This document shows positions 16,637 through 24,240 of a stretch of 64,000 bases of DNA, piece after piece (the first letter of the stretch is position 1; the number at the start of each line of letters is the position of its first letter). The stretch is taken from contig CAVRJA010000014.1 in the NCBI GenBank assembly GCA_963721405.1, positions 1 through 64,000 of the forward strand. The letters are read 5' to 3'. The notes beneath the pieces are model-generated. The model made no database searches, had not been told where the DNA came from, and saw only the letters and a program-made list of their open reading frames with translations. A program made the position numbers and the translations under genes. Source of the stretch: JAFNAG01 sp963721405 (GTDB taxonomy: Bacteria > Acidobacteriota > UBA6911).

Positions 16637-17964
16637 CACTACTGTCCCAACGTTTCAAATGTCACAGCGCGTAAATCATTGAATGTGAAGCGCTAAGGCA
16701 GCCAAATGCGATTAAACGATTTGAAACTGATGCCCCGAAAAGGCCACCATCCGGTAGGAACCCGGAAGGAGGGGTCTTGGCATGAATTCGGGGAGCACTA
16801 TCTTTTCTCAACTCATTGGTTTCCTTTCGAACTACGAATTCCAGAAATGCGTGAGCCGCTACCACGGCGAGCACAAAGTGAAAACGTTCTCATGCTGGGA
16901 TCAATATCTATGCATGGCCTTTGCCCAATTGACTTACCGCGAAGGTCTCCGGGATATCGAGGCATGTCTGCATGTCGCCAAAGAAAAACTCTACCACATG
17001 GGGATTCGGAGCAAGGTCTCGCGCAACACGCTCTCCAACGCCAACATGGTTCGCGATTGGCGCATCTTCGCGGACTTTGGTCAGAGACTGATTGCCGAGG
17101 CCAGAACCCTGTATGCCAACGAGGACTTCGGCGTGGATCTGGACGAGACGCTCTATGCTTTGGACTCCACGACAATCGACCTCTGCCTCTCTCTGTTTCC
17201 CTGGGCGCACTTTCGCAGAAGCAAGGGCGCGGTGAAAATGCACACGCTGCTGGATGTGCGCGGCAGCATTCCCACCCTTGTAAACATTACTCATGGCAAG
17301 GTCCACGACGTCAACATTCTCGACGAACTGCCGCTGGAGGCCGGATCGATTTACATCATGGATCGCGGCTATCTGGATTTTGCGCGGCTGCATACGATTC
17401 ACCTTGCCGGGGCATTCTTTGTCACGAGAACGAAACACAATACCCAACTGCGTCGACTCTACTCTCACCCGGTCGAGAAATCGACCGGTGTACAATGCGA
17501 CCAAACAGTCTCCCCCACAGTGTTCCGTTCCAAGAAAGATTATCCCGGACAACTCCGGCGCATTCGCTATTTCGACGCCGAGAAAAACCGCTCCTTTGTT
17601 TTCTTGACCAACCATTTCGCGCTGGCAGCCCTGACAATCTCCGACATCTACCGCTGCCGCTGGCAGGTCGAGCTATTCTTCAAGTGGATCAAGCAGCATC
17701 TCCGGATCAAGAAATTCTATGGCAATTCCGAGAACGCGGTAAAAACGCAAATTTGGATTGCGATCTCAATATACGTGCTCGTTGCCATCGTCAAGAAACG
17801 GCTGAAACTGGAGAACAGTCTCTACACAATTCTACAGATTCTGAGCGTCACCCTTTTCGAGAAAACCCCCATTTTACAGGCATTGTCGAGGGAAGAAGAG
17901 AAAGAGCAAATAGAAGAGAGCTGCATACAATTGAATCTATTCAACTAACGATGGGACAGTAGTG
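16637..17964 (+). mobile_element. IS4-family insertion sequence with 9-bp target duplication
   Basis: 1328 bp. The left end is CACTACTGTCCCAACGTT and the right end, reversed, is CACTACTGTCCCATCGTT, so the terminal repeats match at 17 of 18 positions. The 9-bp AAAAAACAA occurs directly on both sides (16628-16636 and 17965-17973), which is the target duplication. It carries one transposase gene. It interrupts gene 2 of the unit 1 module. The ends are intact, so the element may still be active. Confidence 0.93.
16782..17948 (+). CDS. IS4-family transposase with DUF4372-like N-terminus
   Basis: 388 residues. The N-terminal region (STIFSQLIGFLSNYEFQKCV...FSCWDQYLCMAFAQLTYREG) matches the DUF4372 domain that precedes DDE_Tnp_1 in this IS4 subgroup. 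The catalytic core includes D in ALDSTTIDLCLSLFPWA, D in YIMDRGYLDF and the Y-x2-R-x3-E-x6-K signature in YRCRWQVELFFKWIK. An ATG preceded by GGAAGGAGG at 16766-16774 gives a good start context. It fills the insertion sequence at 16637-17964. Confidence 0.92.
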   Translation: MNSGSTIFSQLIGFLSNYEFQKCVSRYHGEHKVKTFSCWDQYLCMAFAQLTYREGLRDIEACLHVAKEKLYHMGIRSKVSRNTLSNANMVRDWRIFADFGQRLIAEARTLYANEDFGVDLDETLYALDSTTIDLCLSLFPWAHFRRSKGAVKMHTLLDVRGSIPTLVNITHGKVHDVNILDELPLEAGSIYIMDRGYLDFARLHTIHLAGAFFVTRTKHNTQLRRLYSHPVEKSTGVQCDQTVSPTVFRSKKDYPGQLRRIRYFDAEKNRSFVFLTNHFALAALTISDIYRCRWQVELFFKWIKQHLRIKKFYGNSENAVKTQIWIAISIYVLVAIVKKRLKLENSLYTILQILSVTLFEKTPILQALSREEEKEQIEESCIQLNLFN

Positions 17965-18214
17965 AAAAAACAATCATCATCAAAGAGCGGAAACACCGCG
18001 CGCACAAGCAACCCTGTGGAAAACCACAACCGCGCCTGGCACAAGAAGCAGTTCGAAAAGCTAGTGCGGAGAATCCAAGAGAATTCAGTCGGCCGAGCAG
18101 ATTACTCCACTGGTGATTTCATCGAGGACGTCAAAAGCGCGTGCGCTCGCGAAGCCGTCACGTTTGACAATGACATTTTCAACGAGCTAGCCGAATAGGC
18201 TGGGTTTTGTGAGT

Positions 18215-18499
18215 TCAGCGATGGCCGCGAGAACCGGCCGATCGGCGTCTGGCATGAGTTCGTGCGGATCGCGAATGCACGTCCGTGTAACTGTCGAGCA
18301 GGCGGCGGATCATCCGCTGGTACTGCGTGCCGTTCTTCTGTGCCTCGCGCTTAAAAAAGTCGATGCTTCGTTTGGAGAGTGCAATTGTGACCTTCACAGC
18401 ATCTTCCCGGAAAGAGAGCTCTTCCGGAGCCGGAAGAAAGTCACGGATCAACTTAAGTCGACCGAGGGATTCGTCGGTGTATCGAATTGGTTTCCTCAT
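18215..18499 (-). CDS. brnA: BrnA-type antitoxin (ribbon-helix-helix)
   Basis: 94 residues. The central section VKVTIALSKRSIDFFKREAQKNGTQYQRMIRRLLDSYTD is a CopG/BrnA ribbon-helix-helix: a short beta strand followed by two helices. The N-terminal part wraps as expected for a toxin-binding segment. It follows and overlaps (47 bases) the BrnT-like toxin gene, the usual order for this type II system. It would neutralise the RNase toxin and repress the operon. The C-terminal Arg/Ser/His-rich tail is unusually long and may reflect frame drift. Confidence 0.75.
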   Translation of the reverse strand: MRKPIRYTDESLGRLKLIRDFLPAPEELSFREDAVKVTIALSKRSIDFFKREAQKNGTQYQRMIRRLLDSYTDVHSRSARTHARRRSAGSRGHR

Positions 18500-18761
18500 A
18501 GATCTGCTTCCCTTTGCGCCAGTAGCCGGCTCCGATTATGCGAATGACGTTTTGGCGGTACGTGAATCTCACCGTCAGCACGCCACCTTCGACCTTGCCG
18601 AAGCAGTAATAGCGCTTCTCTCTCGAGCTATGTGTGAGATCCTCAGCGATTACTCGTTGAGGATCCGCGAAGGCGCATTGTGCCGTCCCAAACGCTACTC
18701 CATGCTTGGCTTGATTCTCTAGGTCCTTCTTGGGATCCCAATCGAATCCAACCGCCGGCAT
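18453..18761 (-). CDS. brnT: BrnT-type toxin (RNase)
   Basis: 102 residues from ATG 18761. FDWDPKKDLENQAKHGVAFGTA is the classic BrnT N-terminus (FEWD..K...N..KHGVSF), followed by FADPQRV, SREKRYYCFGKV, TVRFTYRQNVIRIIGAGYWRKGK and a terminal YE. BrnT is a RelE-fold ribonuclease that inhibits translation. A longer open frame begins upstream at 19187, but its extra N-terminus has no similarity and reads through the palindromic promoter region, so ATG 18761 is preferred. Together with brnA it would stabilise unit 1. Confidence 0.8.
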   Translation of the reverse strand: MPAVGFDWDPKKDLENQAKHGVAFGTAQCAFADPQRVIAEDLTHSSREKRYYCFGKVEGGVLTVRFTYRQNVIRIIGAGYWRKGKQIYEETNSIHRRIPRST

Positions 18762-18790
18762 GCAAAAAAGGATAACAGGTTCGGCGAAAT

Positions 18791-18814
18791 CTAGCCATAT
18801 AAAAATATGGCTAG
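18791..18814. promoter_or_regulatory. Palindromic operator candidate upstream of brnTA
   Basis: CTAGCCATAT, four A residues, then ATATGGCTAG: perfect 10-bp arms lying 30 bases upstream of the brnT start. Autoregulated toxin-antitoxin operons carry such sites, so BrnA binding is the simplest reading. Confidence 0.5.
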
Positions 18815-19319
18815 CTCGTGGATAGTGACAACTCGAGCCGGAAATCTGCATGCGGGGCTGCGATCCAGGGAGTAAGGGCGGAGAGACTCGGATGTGCGAT
18901 GTTAAATCTGGATGACCCTCGCTCTTCGACAGCAACTGGCGTTTTTGAGGCGACAGGTCGCATCCTGAGCGGAATTGCCTGTGGCTACGGAATCCTTTCC
19001 AGATTCTTCGCCTGGAAGGATGCGCTGGGGGGAACGGAAAAAGGTGCTGAGGCAGTTCAGGAACCCAATTCTGCCGTTTTACTTCTGATCCCGTAAGGTA
19101 AAGATTCTCGGCCGACCCGCAAGTTCCTGCGGAAATGGCAATACATAGTTGGAAATGAGCCGCTATCTCAGTCGAAAGCAAACACACCGAAATCGAGTCA
19201 CCCTCAGCAGCCGGGCATGAAATCCATTTCTCTGCGGACGATGGAAACAGGATCCCTTACTGCACAGATCTCATGCCAGGATCCGGCACGAGTCAAGCGC
19301 TACATCTGTTACTGGCAGG
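18815..19319. other. Intergenic region, no supported gene
   Basis: About 500 bases between the brnTA operator and the transposase fragment. Short open frames on both strands show no domain, ribosome site or similarity to other genes in the window. Confidence 0.35.
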
Positions 19320-19554
19320 TCAGGCCGCTTGTTTGTAATGATATCGCAGCATGCCGCCCAGTCGCCCGCGGCACACGACTTCACCTTTTGTGCGGCCCAC
19401 TTCTTCGCCCGGCTGCAGCAGTCGGTTGCCGAGCCCCTGATGGTTGCGCTCGGCATGATAATGGGCCAGGAAACCGACCACTGCGGTTTTTAACGAGCTC
19501 TCTCCGAAGAAAATCATCCGATCGAGGCACTCCTCTTTGACTGCTCGCATAAAC
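19320..19554 (-). pseudogene. DDE transposase, C-terminal part, cut by the complete RIT element
   Basis: Reads MRAVKEECLDRMIFFGESSL, then KTAVVGFLAHYHAERNHQGL, then GNRLLQPG to the stop. This is the C-terminal part of an integrase-core transposase (rve_3-like), including the Glu of KEECLDR that supplies the third catalytic acid. It is the missing half of a gene whose N-terminal half lies across the RIT at 23020-23871. Confidence 0.8.
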
Positions 19555-19580
19555 CGCTAATGCCAATATTGGCATTAGCG
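19555..19580. repeat. 26-bp perfect palindrome at the RIT junction
   Basis: CGCTAATGCCAAT followed by ATTGGCATTAGCG, with no spacer. It sits between the transposase C-terminal fragment and the RIT terminus (19585), and repeats the GGCATTA-GCG motif of the RIT ends. It may be a duplicated terminus or part of the recombination site. Confidence 0.7.
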
Positions 19581-19666
19581 CTTTAATGCCAACCTCGCTG
19601 TAATGCGCAGTTGTCATGGGGGAGCCCGCGCTGGTTGCGATTGAAAGACAATCTCACTTCGCATAA

Positions 19667-20674
19667 TTAGAGGCTTTCGAGAAAGGACAAGAGGCGGTCG
19701 CCTGACTTGAAGCGTAACGGCCTGTTTGAGGGCTCGTGGAGTTTCTTGAGGATTCGTTCTTTCATCGCAAGATCAGCCTCGACATAGAGGTGTGTCGTTG
19801 TCGGGCTGGCATGACCCAGCCATAGCGCAATCACGGTGATGTCCACTCCAGATTGGAGCAGATGCATTGCCGTGGTGTGCCTCAGCGAGTGCGGTGATAT
19901 CCGGCGGTTCTTCAAAGTTGGACATTGGTCCGCAGCTCTCGTAATGGCCAGATGGAGTCGATTCTCGATTCCTGTGCGGGACATCGGGGTGCCATTTCGA
20001 TTTGGGAAAACGGGGCTATCCGACTCAGGATTGACACGACGCAGCCACTCTCTAAGTTGCCTTGTTGTATTTTTCCAGAGCGGTACTACCCTTTGTTTTC
20101 GCCCTTTACCGCGTATCTGCACGGACTTCATGTCGTTTGAAAGCACGTCTTTCACCTGTAGCGCAATAACCTCCGATATCCGCGCCCCCGTATTGTAAAA
20201 AGTGGCGAACATTACACAATCACGATGCCCGCTCCAGGTTGAACAATCTGGTGCGCCGAGGACTGCCTTCATTTCATCACGAGAAAGAAACTCGAAACGG
20301 GGATGGTCAAAACGCTTCATTGGAATCGCAAGAACGCGATAAATCATCTGCAGCGAAGCTGGATCACGAAAGGATGCGTACCGCATGAAGGAGCGAATGG
20401 CTGCAAGTCGTACATTGCGGCTTTGAACGGCGTTTTTGCGGCATTTTTCGAGATGGTCGAGAAAGGCTAAAACTGATGGAGCATCGAGATCGGCAAAATC
20501 CAAGCTTTCAGGGGACTTCTTAGTGCTTGTCTGCAGATAGCACAACAGCAAACGAAACGTATCACGGTAACTGGCTACAGTCTTCGGGCTTAGGCCGCGT
20601 TGCTGGATGAGATGCTGGCAGAAGAAATCCTGCACGAGTGTGGGAAAGGTGCCGGTCGAGGATTTTGTGCTCAT
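19667..20674 (-). CDS. RIT tyrosine recombinase C
   Basis: 335 residues: N-terminal core-binding domain (FPTLVQDFFCQHLIQQRGLS...) and catalytic domain with R in NTGARISEVIAL, K in GKGRKQRVV, HSLRH and WLGHASPTTTHLYVEAD with the Tyr nucleophile. The ATG overlaps the stop of recombinase B by four bases (ATGA), and a GGAGG lies inside the end of B. It acts with A and B to move the RIT. It is identical to the protein at 3686-4693. Confidence 0.93.
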   Translation of the reverse strand: MSTKSSTGTFPTLVQDFFCQHLIQQRGLSPKTVASYRDTFRLLLCYLQTSTKKSPESLDFADLDAPSVLAFLDHLEKCRKNAVQSRNVRLAAIRSFMRYASFRDPASLQMIYRVLAIPMKRFDHPRFEFLSRDEMKAVLGAPDCSTWSGHRDCVMFATFYNTGARISEVIALQVKDVLSNDMKSVQIRGKGRKQRVVPLWKNTTRQLREWLRRVNPESDSPVFPNRNGTPMSRTGIENRLHLAITRAADQCPTLKNRRISPHSLRHTTAMHLLQSGVDITVIALWLGHASPTTTHLYVEADLAMKERILKKLHEPSNRPLRFKSGDRLLSFLESL

Positions 20675-21645
20675 GCTGCACCTCCTTTCCTTCTATGTGA
20701 GAACTGCTCAAAGCGGATCGAGATGAGAGCCAGAAGGTCAGGAACTGCCGTCAGGTACCAATAAGTGTCCGTGACCTTGACATGGCCGAGGTAGGTCGAA
20801 AGTGCAGAGATTTTTTGGTCCAGATCAGAACCATTTTTATACCAGCGAATCAGGCAGCGGACAGCAAAGGTATGACGCAGCCCATGAATCATCGGAGGTC
20901 TGCCGCCCTCGCCACTGGTCCAGCCCAAACCATTCCGCAGGGAACAGAAGGTGAACATGACGTTCCGATACTTCAGAGCCGTGCCACGTTTTGAAATGAA
21001 GAATGCGTCTGATTCGGCACCCGGGTGGTAATCGTCCCGGTACTCCGCATAACGTCTCAAACCCCTCGTCGCCGAAGGATGCAAGGGCACCAGGCGATCC
21101 TTCTTATATTTTGTTGCACGAATCCTCAACACACCTGACTTAAGGTCGACGTCGGTACGATTCAGTCGTAAGGCTTCGGAAATGCGGAGTCCAGTGCAGG
21201 CAAGCAGTGAAAAAAGAGTGGTATAGGTCTTGGGTCGTATTCCATTGATCGGAGCAAGACGGGAAGAAGCCTTCAGAAGCGCTGCGATCTCTTCCTCGGA
21301 ATAGATGTGCGGCGTCGGGCGTCGATAAGAAGGGCCAAGAAAACCTTCAGGGGGAATCTCAGTTCGAGCGTCGAACAGGATTCGATACTTTGCAAAGCGG
21401 CGTACGAAATCAAGACGTCTTGCCCAATAAAGCGGATCGGCATGTTTGGGCAGTTTTGCCCATTCGACGGCCAAGCGGGTGGTGATGGGTCCTTGATGCC
21501 CGATCCGATCTGCATAGTGCGCGAATCGGAGTAGCTCTTCACCCTCGATCCGAAGGGCAAACCCGAGCTTGCGTCGGAAATTAAGATACTCCTCTGCCAG
21601 GGAGAACATCGTGGGTTGCGGTTTCATGGGCGCACCTCCGGCCAA
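20671..21645 (-). CDS. RIT tyrosine recombinase B
   Basis: 324 residues, phage-integrase fold: TMFSLAEEYLNFRRKLGF at the N-terminus, catalytic R in ACTGLRISEALRL, K in ATKYKKDRLV, HGLRHTFAVRCL and YLGHVKVTDTYWYL with the nucleophile Tyr. It overlaps recombinase A by 22 bases and C by 4. Start ATG 21645 gives MAGGAPMKPQP; ATG 21627 (MKPQPTMFSLAEEYL) is an equally good start with less overlap. The second member of the trio. Confidence 0.92.
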   Translation of the reverse strand: MAGGAPMKPQPTMFSLAEEYLNFRRKLGFALRIEGEELLRFAHYADRIGHQGPITTRLAVEWAKLPKHADPLYWARRLDFVRRFAKYRILFDARTEIPPEGFLGPSYRRPTPHIYSEEEIAALLKASSRLAPINGIRPKTYTTLFSLLACTGLRISEALRLNRTDVDLKSGVLRIRATKYKKDRLVPLHPSATRGLRRYAEYRDDYHPGAESDAFFISKRGTALKYRNVMFTFCSLRNGLGWTSGEGGRPPMIHGLRHTFAVRCLIRWYKNGSDLDQKISALSTYLGHVKVTDTYWYLTAVPDLLALISIRFEQFSHRRKGGAA

Positions 21646-22868
21646 GGTAAAGATACGGAAGCCAAGGTCGGCAGATCGACCTTGGCATAGATCGCCGTGG
21701 TGTTGATGTTTCGATGTCGTAAAACATCTGCAATCTCCTTAAGGCTTGCCCCACGTTGAACCATGAGTGTGCCTGCCGTGTGACGCAATACATGGGTGCC
21801 CCTTGAAGGTAGATTCAAGCCGCTTCGCTCAAATGCCCTCCGGATTGCATTTCTCACAACTGCGCCGTCGATGGCAGCTCCCTTGGGTGTGAGATGGCGT
21901 ACGAAGACTCGACGCTCGAAGGTTTTGGGGCGGCCAGCGCGGAGGTAAGAAACGAGCGCTTGGCCAACCTTTGCCGGCAAGGGCAGGATACTTGCCCGCC
22001 GCGTCTTTCCCCTTGGGATGCATACCGTACCCGCTCGCCAATTGATATCATCAATCGAAAGTTGTGCCACCTCTCCAGCACGCAGTCCGAGGTACGCCAG
22101 ACAGAGCACCATGGCGTAGTTCCGACGGCCAATGGCCGTCTTGCGATCAAAAGTTTGCAGCAAGTGATCGAGTTTTCGGGCGGTTAAATATTTTGGCAAT
22201 CGAGAGAGCTTCCTGAAAGGAACTCTAGGAACCGCACTCACCAATTGGGCATTGCAGTATCCTTGTAGCTGCAAGAATCTGACAAAACTACGCACCGCAC
22301 ACGTGATGTTTTGTTTGCAGCGCTGTGGTTGATTTGCCACAAAATCCATTAGATCAATGGCGGTAAGGAGCCTGAGATTCACGCCATTGATCCCATACTT
22401 GGCCTGTAAGAGTTTCCGCACAACGCGGGAATACTCTCTGCCCGTGCCGATTGTGATGCCCCGGGCCTGAAGTAGATGTGTGTTGAATACGTCGATTACT
22501 GCATCGATGGGTCCTTTTTCCGCTATGTGTTCCGGAGGAATCCTCTGATGCTCGCGAAGCACGGTCAGCAAGTGCCCAAGGGCAGCATGAATTTGATGGG
22601 CCGCTCCACCTTGTGGCACAGCACACCGACAGTTGGGTAGGTGCTGGACGAAAAGTTCTATCGTGCCTCTTTGAATAGTCGCAAGTGGTATCCGCCTACT
22701 CTCCAGCCAATGAGCAAAATGCCCGCCGGCGCACGTGTACTGTTGAATCACAGTGGTGGAATAACCACGTTCAGCAAGGTGAACAGAGAGATCGTCGAGG
22801 CTACTGCCGAGAATATTTGCACGAAGACGCTCAATAACGCGATGATCGTGGAAGACTCTGTCAAGCAT
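21624..22868 (-). CDS. RIT tyrosine recombinase A
   Basis: 414 residues, the longest of the trio. The N-terminal half has a core-binding domain (TIELFVQHLPNCRCA; GREYSRVVRKLLQAKYG). Catalytic features are R in LAYLGLRAGEVAQL, K in PRGKTRRASILPL, HVLRHTAGTLMVQRG and LRHRNINTTAIYAKVD with the nucleophile Tyr. It is first in the operon. The ATG follows GAAAGGAGAGCAT on the reverse strand. Upstream lie the inner GCATAATTA repeat and the outer terminal block of the element. Confidence 0.92.
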   Translation of the reverse strand: MLDRVFHDHRVIERLRANILGSSLDDLSVHLAERGYSTTVIQQYTCAGGHFAHWLESRRIPLATIQRGTIELFVQHLPNCRCAVPQGGAAHQIHAALGHLLTVLREHQRIPPEHIAEKGPIDAVIDVFNTHLLQARGITIGTGREYSRVVRKLLQAKYGINGVNLRLLTAIDLMDFVANQPQRCKQNITCAVRSFVRFLQLQGYCNAQLVSAVPRVPFRKLSRLPKYLTARKLDHLLQTFDRKTAIGRRNYAMVLCLAYLGLRAGEVAQLSIDDINWRAGTVCIPRGKTRRASILPLPAKVGQALVSYLRAGRPKTFERRVFVRHLTPKGAAIDGAVVRNAIRRAFERSGLNLPSRGTHVLRHTAGTLMVQRGASLKEIADVLRHRNINTTAIYAKVDLPTLASVSLPWPEVRP

Positions 22869-23019
22869 AAATGCTCTCCTTTCAGACCAACTTGGTCGAT
22901 AGAGAGCATCCGATAATTATGCTCAGTTTAGAAGGCGCGCTTTCCCAAAATCAGGCGTACTTCCATGTAGAATCGTGAATGCCTCCCTTGCAACTGTGCA
23001 TTAAAGCGATGTTGGCATT

Positions 23020-23871
23020 AAAGCGCTCAATATTCGGATTTAAATTGGGCGAGCGCGGCGGCAAGCGCACAGCCTCTACGCCCGCTTGTTCCAGCGTGAC
23101 CCGGAACGCCTCGGAGAACTTCGTATCGCGATCCATCAGCAGGTACTTCTTGCCACGCAGGAATCCATCTTCAGCGTCGGTCAGATTCCTGGAAACCTGG
23201 AGCATCCACGGTTCGTCCGGATTGGCCGTACCGCCGGCGAAGTGCACCCGCCGTGTCGCCAACTCCATGACAAAGAGCGGGTAGACGGTGACCAACCCGC
23301 TCTTGGTCCAAACCTCGATCGTCGTGAAGTCGACGGAGGCCAGGACGTCCCAATGGATCTGGAGGAAGCTTTTCCAGGTCGACTGTCTCTTTCGATCCGG
23401 AGTCGGATCGATGCCATGGGCCTTCAAGATGCTTCCGACCCAGGTGTTGGAGATCCGGTAGCCAATGTTGGCCAGAGCGCCCTGGATTCGATCGTAACCC
23501 CAGCCCGGGTTTTCGCGCGCCATGCGCAATACGAGATCGACAACCTCGGCCGAGGCCGGAGGACGCCCGATCTTCTTGCAGCGCTCGTTGTAATCCCACT
23601 TTGCAGCCACCAATTCCCGGTGCCAACGCAGAATCGTATCCGGAGTCACGATCGTGGCTAGCTGCTTGAGCAACTTCCGCCCGAGGATCTTGCCTTTGAC
23701 CGCCAGACTGCGCCGTTGGTCATCATTGAGCAGGATACGTTTCTTGCCGAGTTTCTCTCAGAGCACGCGATTCTCGGCTCTAAGGTATTCGATGACTCCC
23801 TGCTGTCGATGATTGATCCAGCCGGCCAGGATCAGGAGCATCAGCTGCCAGGGTTTCAGAAGTGGTTTCAT
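23020..23871 (-). pseudogene. DDE transposase N-terminal part with an in-frame stop, cut by the RIT
   Basis: ATG 23871 opens MKPLLKPWQLMLLILAGWIN and continues to ENRVL, then TGA at 23758-23760 where the sister copy has an Arg codon. The frame resumes unchanged (EKLGKKRILLNDDQ...) through the integrase core (D in SVDFTTIEVW, D in LLMDRDTKF) to SPNLNPNIERF. The RIT terminus follows directly after the TTT codon. It is therefore doubly inactivated. The sister copy at 4776-5627 is similar and is broken at the same codon. Confidence 0.85.
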
Positions 23872-24240
23872 ATCTCCCCGAAATGCTGTGTGAAATGCAG
23901 CATCCGGGATCAGTGGGTTGCTGTCAAGCGTCCGAAAAGCCACTCCGGGGGCTATGGCAAGAGTTGTCTGTTCAGCCACTTGCAGTTCGGCTGAGTTTCT
24001 TTACCCTACGAGTTCAGATCAGGTCACTTTTCCGGTTAACCGACACGTCCAGGTGACCGGAAGCAATCGAGGCTCAATTTCCCCTAACGGGAATTCCTGG
24101 GAGTTACCTCCCAGATCGCGCATTGAATTAACGCAGTACGGCGGGCGCTTCGCGTGTATGAGTCGAGAAGATTTGGAGAAACAGCGTTAACCATTCTCCT
24201 GCTGAGGCGCATTGAGTCTCCTGCAGGAGACCGCCAGTTG

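Larger units (their letters stand above)
15914..18198 (+). pseudogene. ParA-linked winged-helix protein, unit 1, split by an IS
   Basis: It starts inside parA (ATG 15914). The N-terminal part (MNKRDRQQLKASIARDLIQG), Ala/Pro-rich linker and winged-helix core (NTINFSLFPTLDPFAKAVYY...GPSKGNVYQV) match the intact copy at 30650. After the codons for NKDDDDYKK the frame enters an IS4-type element (16637-17964). The C-terminal part resumes at about 17965 and ends IFNELAE at 18198. Compared with the intact copies, the C-terminal piece also lacks about 75 residues (everything between VENHNR and AWHKKQ). Two independent lesions make it inactive as a full protein; a truncated N-terminal form could still be made. 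Confidence 0.85.
19585..23019 (-). mobile_element. Complete RIT (recombinase-in-trio) element
   Basis: Three overlapping tyrosine recombinase genes on the minus strand fill 19667-22868. Both outer ends carry the same inverted terminal block, running inward as AATGCCAAC[C/A]TCGCT[G/T]TAATGC, and both carry an inner GCATAATTA repeat next to the genes. The element is inserted inside a DDE transposase gene: the N-terminal half lies to the right, the C-terminal half to the left. A truncated copy with an identical third recombinase lies at 3489-4775. Confidence 0.85.

Noticed and set aside
18453..19187. 244-residue gene containing BrnT as its C-terminus
   Set aside because: The first 140 residues have no similarity and read through the palindromic operator; ATG 18761 gives a standard-length BrnT.
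19585..23019. RIT recombinases as the integrase of the tRNA-bounded units
   Set aside because: The RIT has its own terminal repeats and sits inside a transposase gene; only unit 1 has a complete copy, and its target is unrelated to the tRNA.
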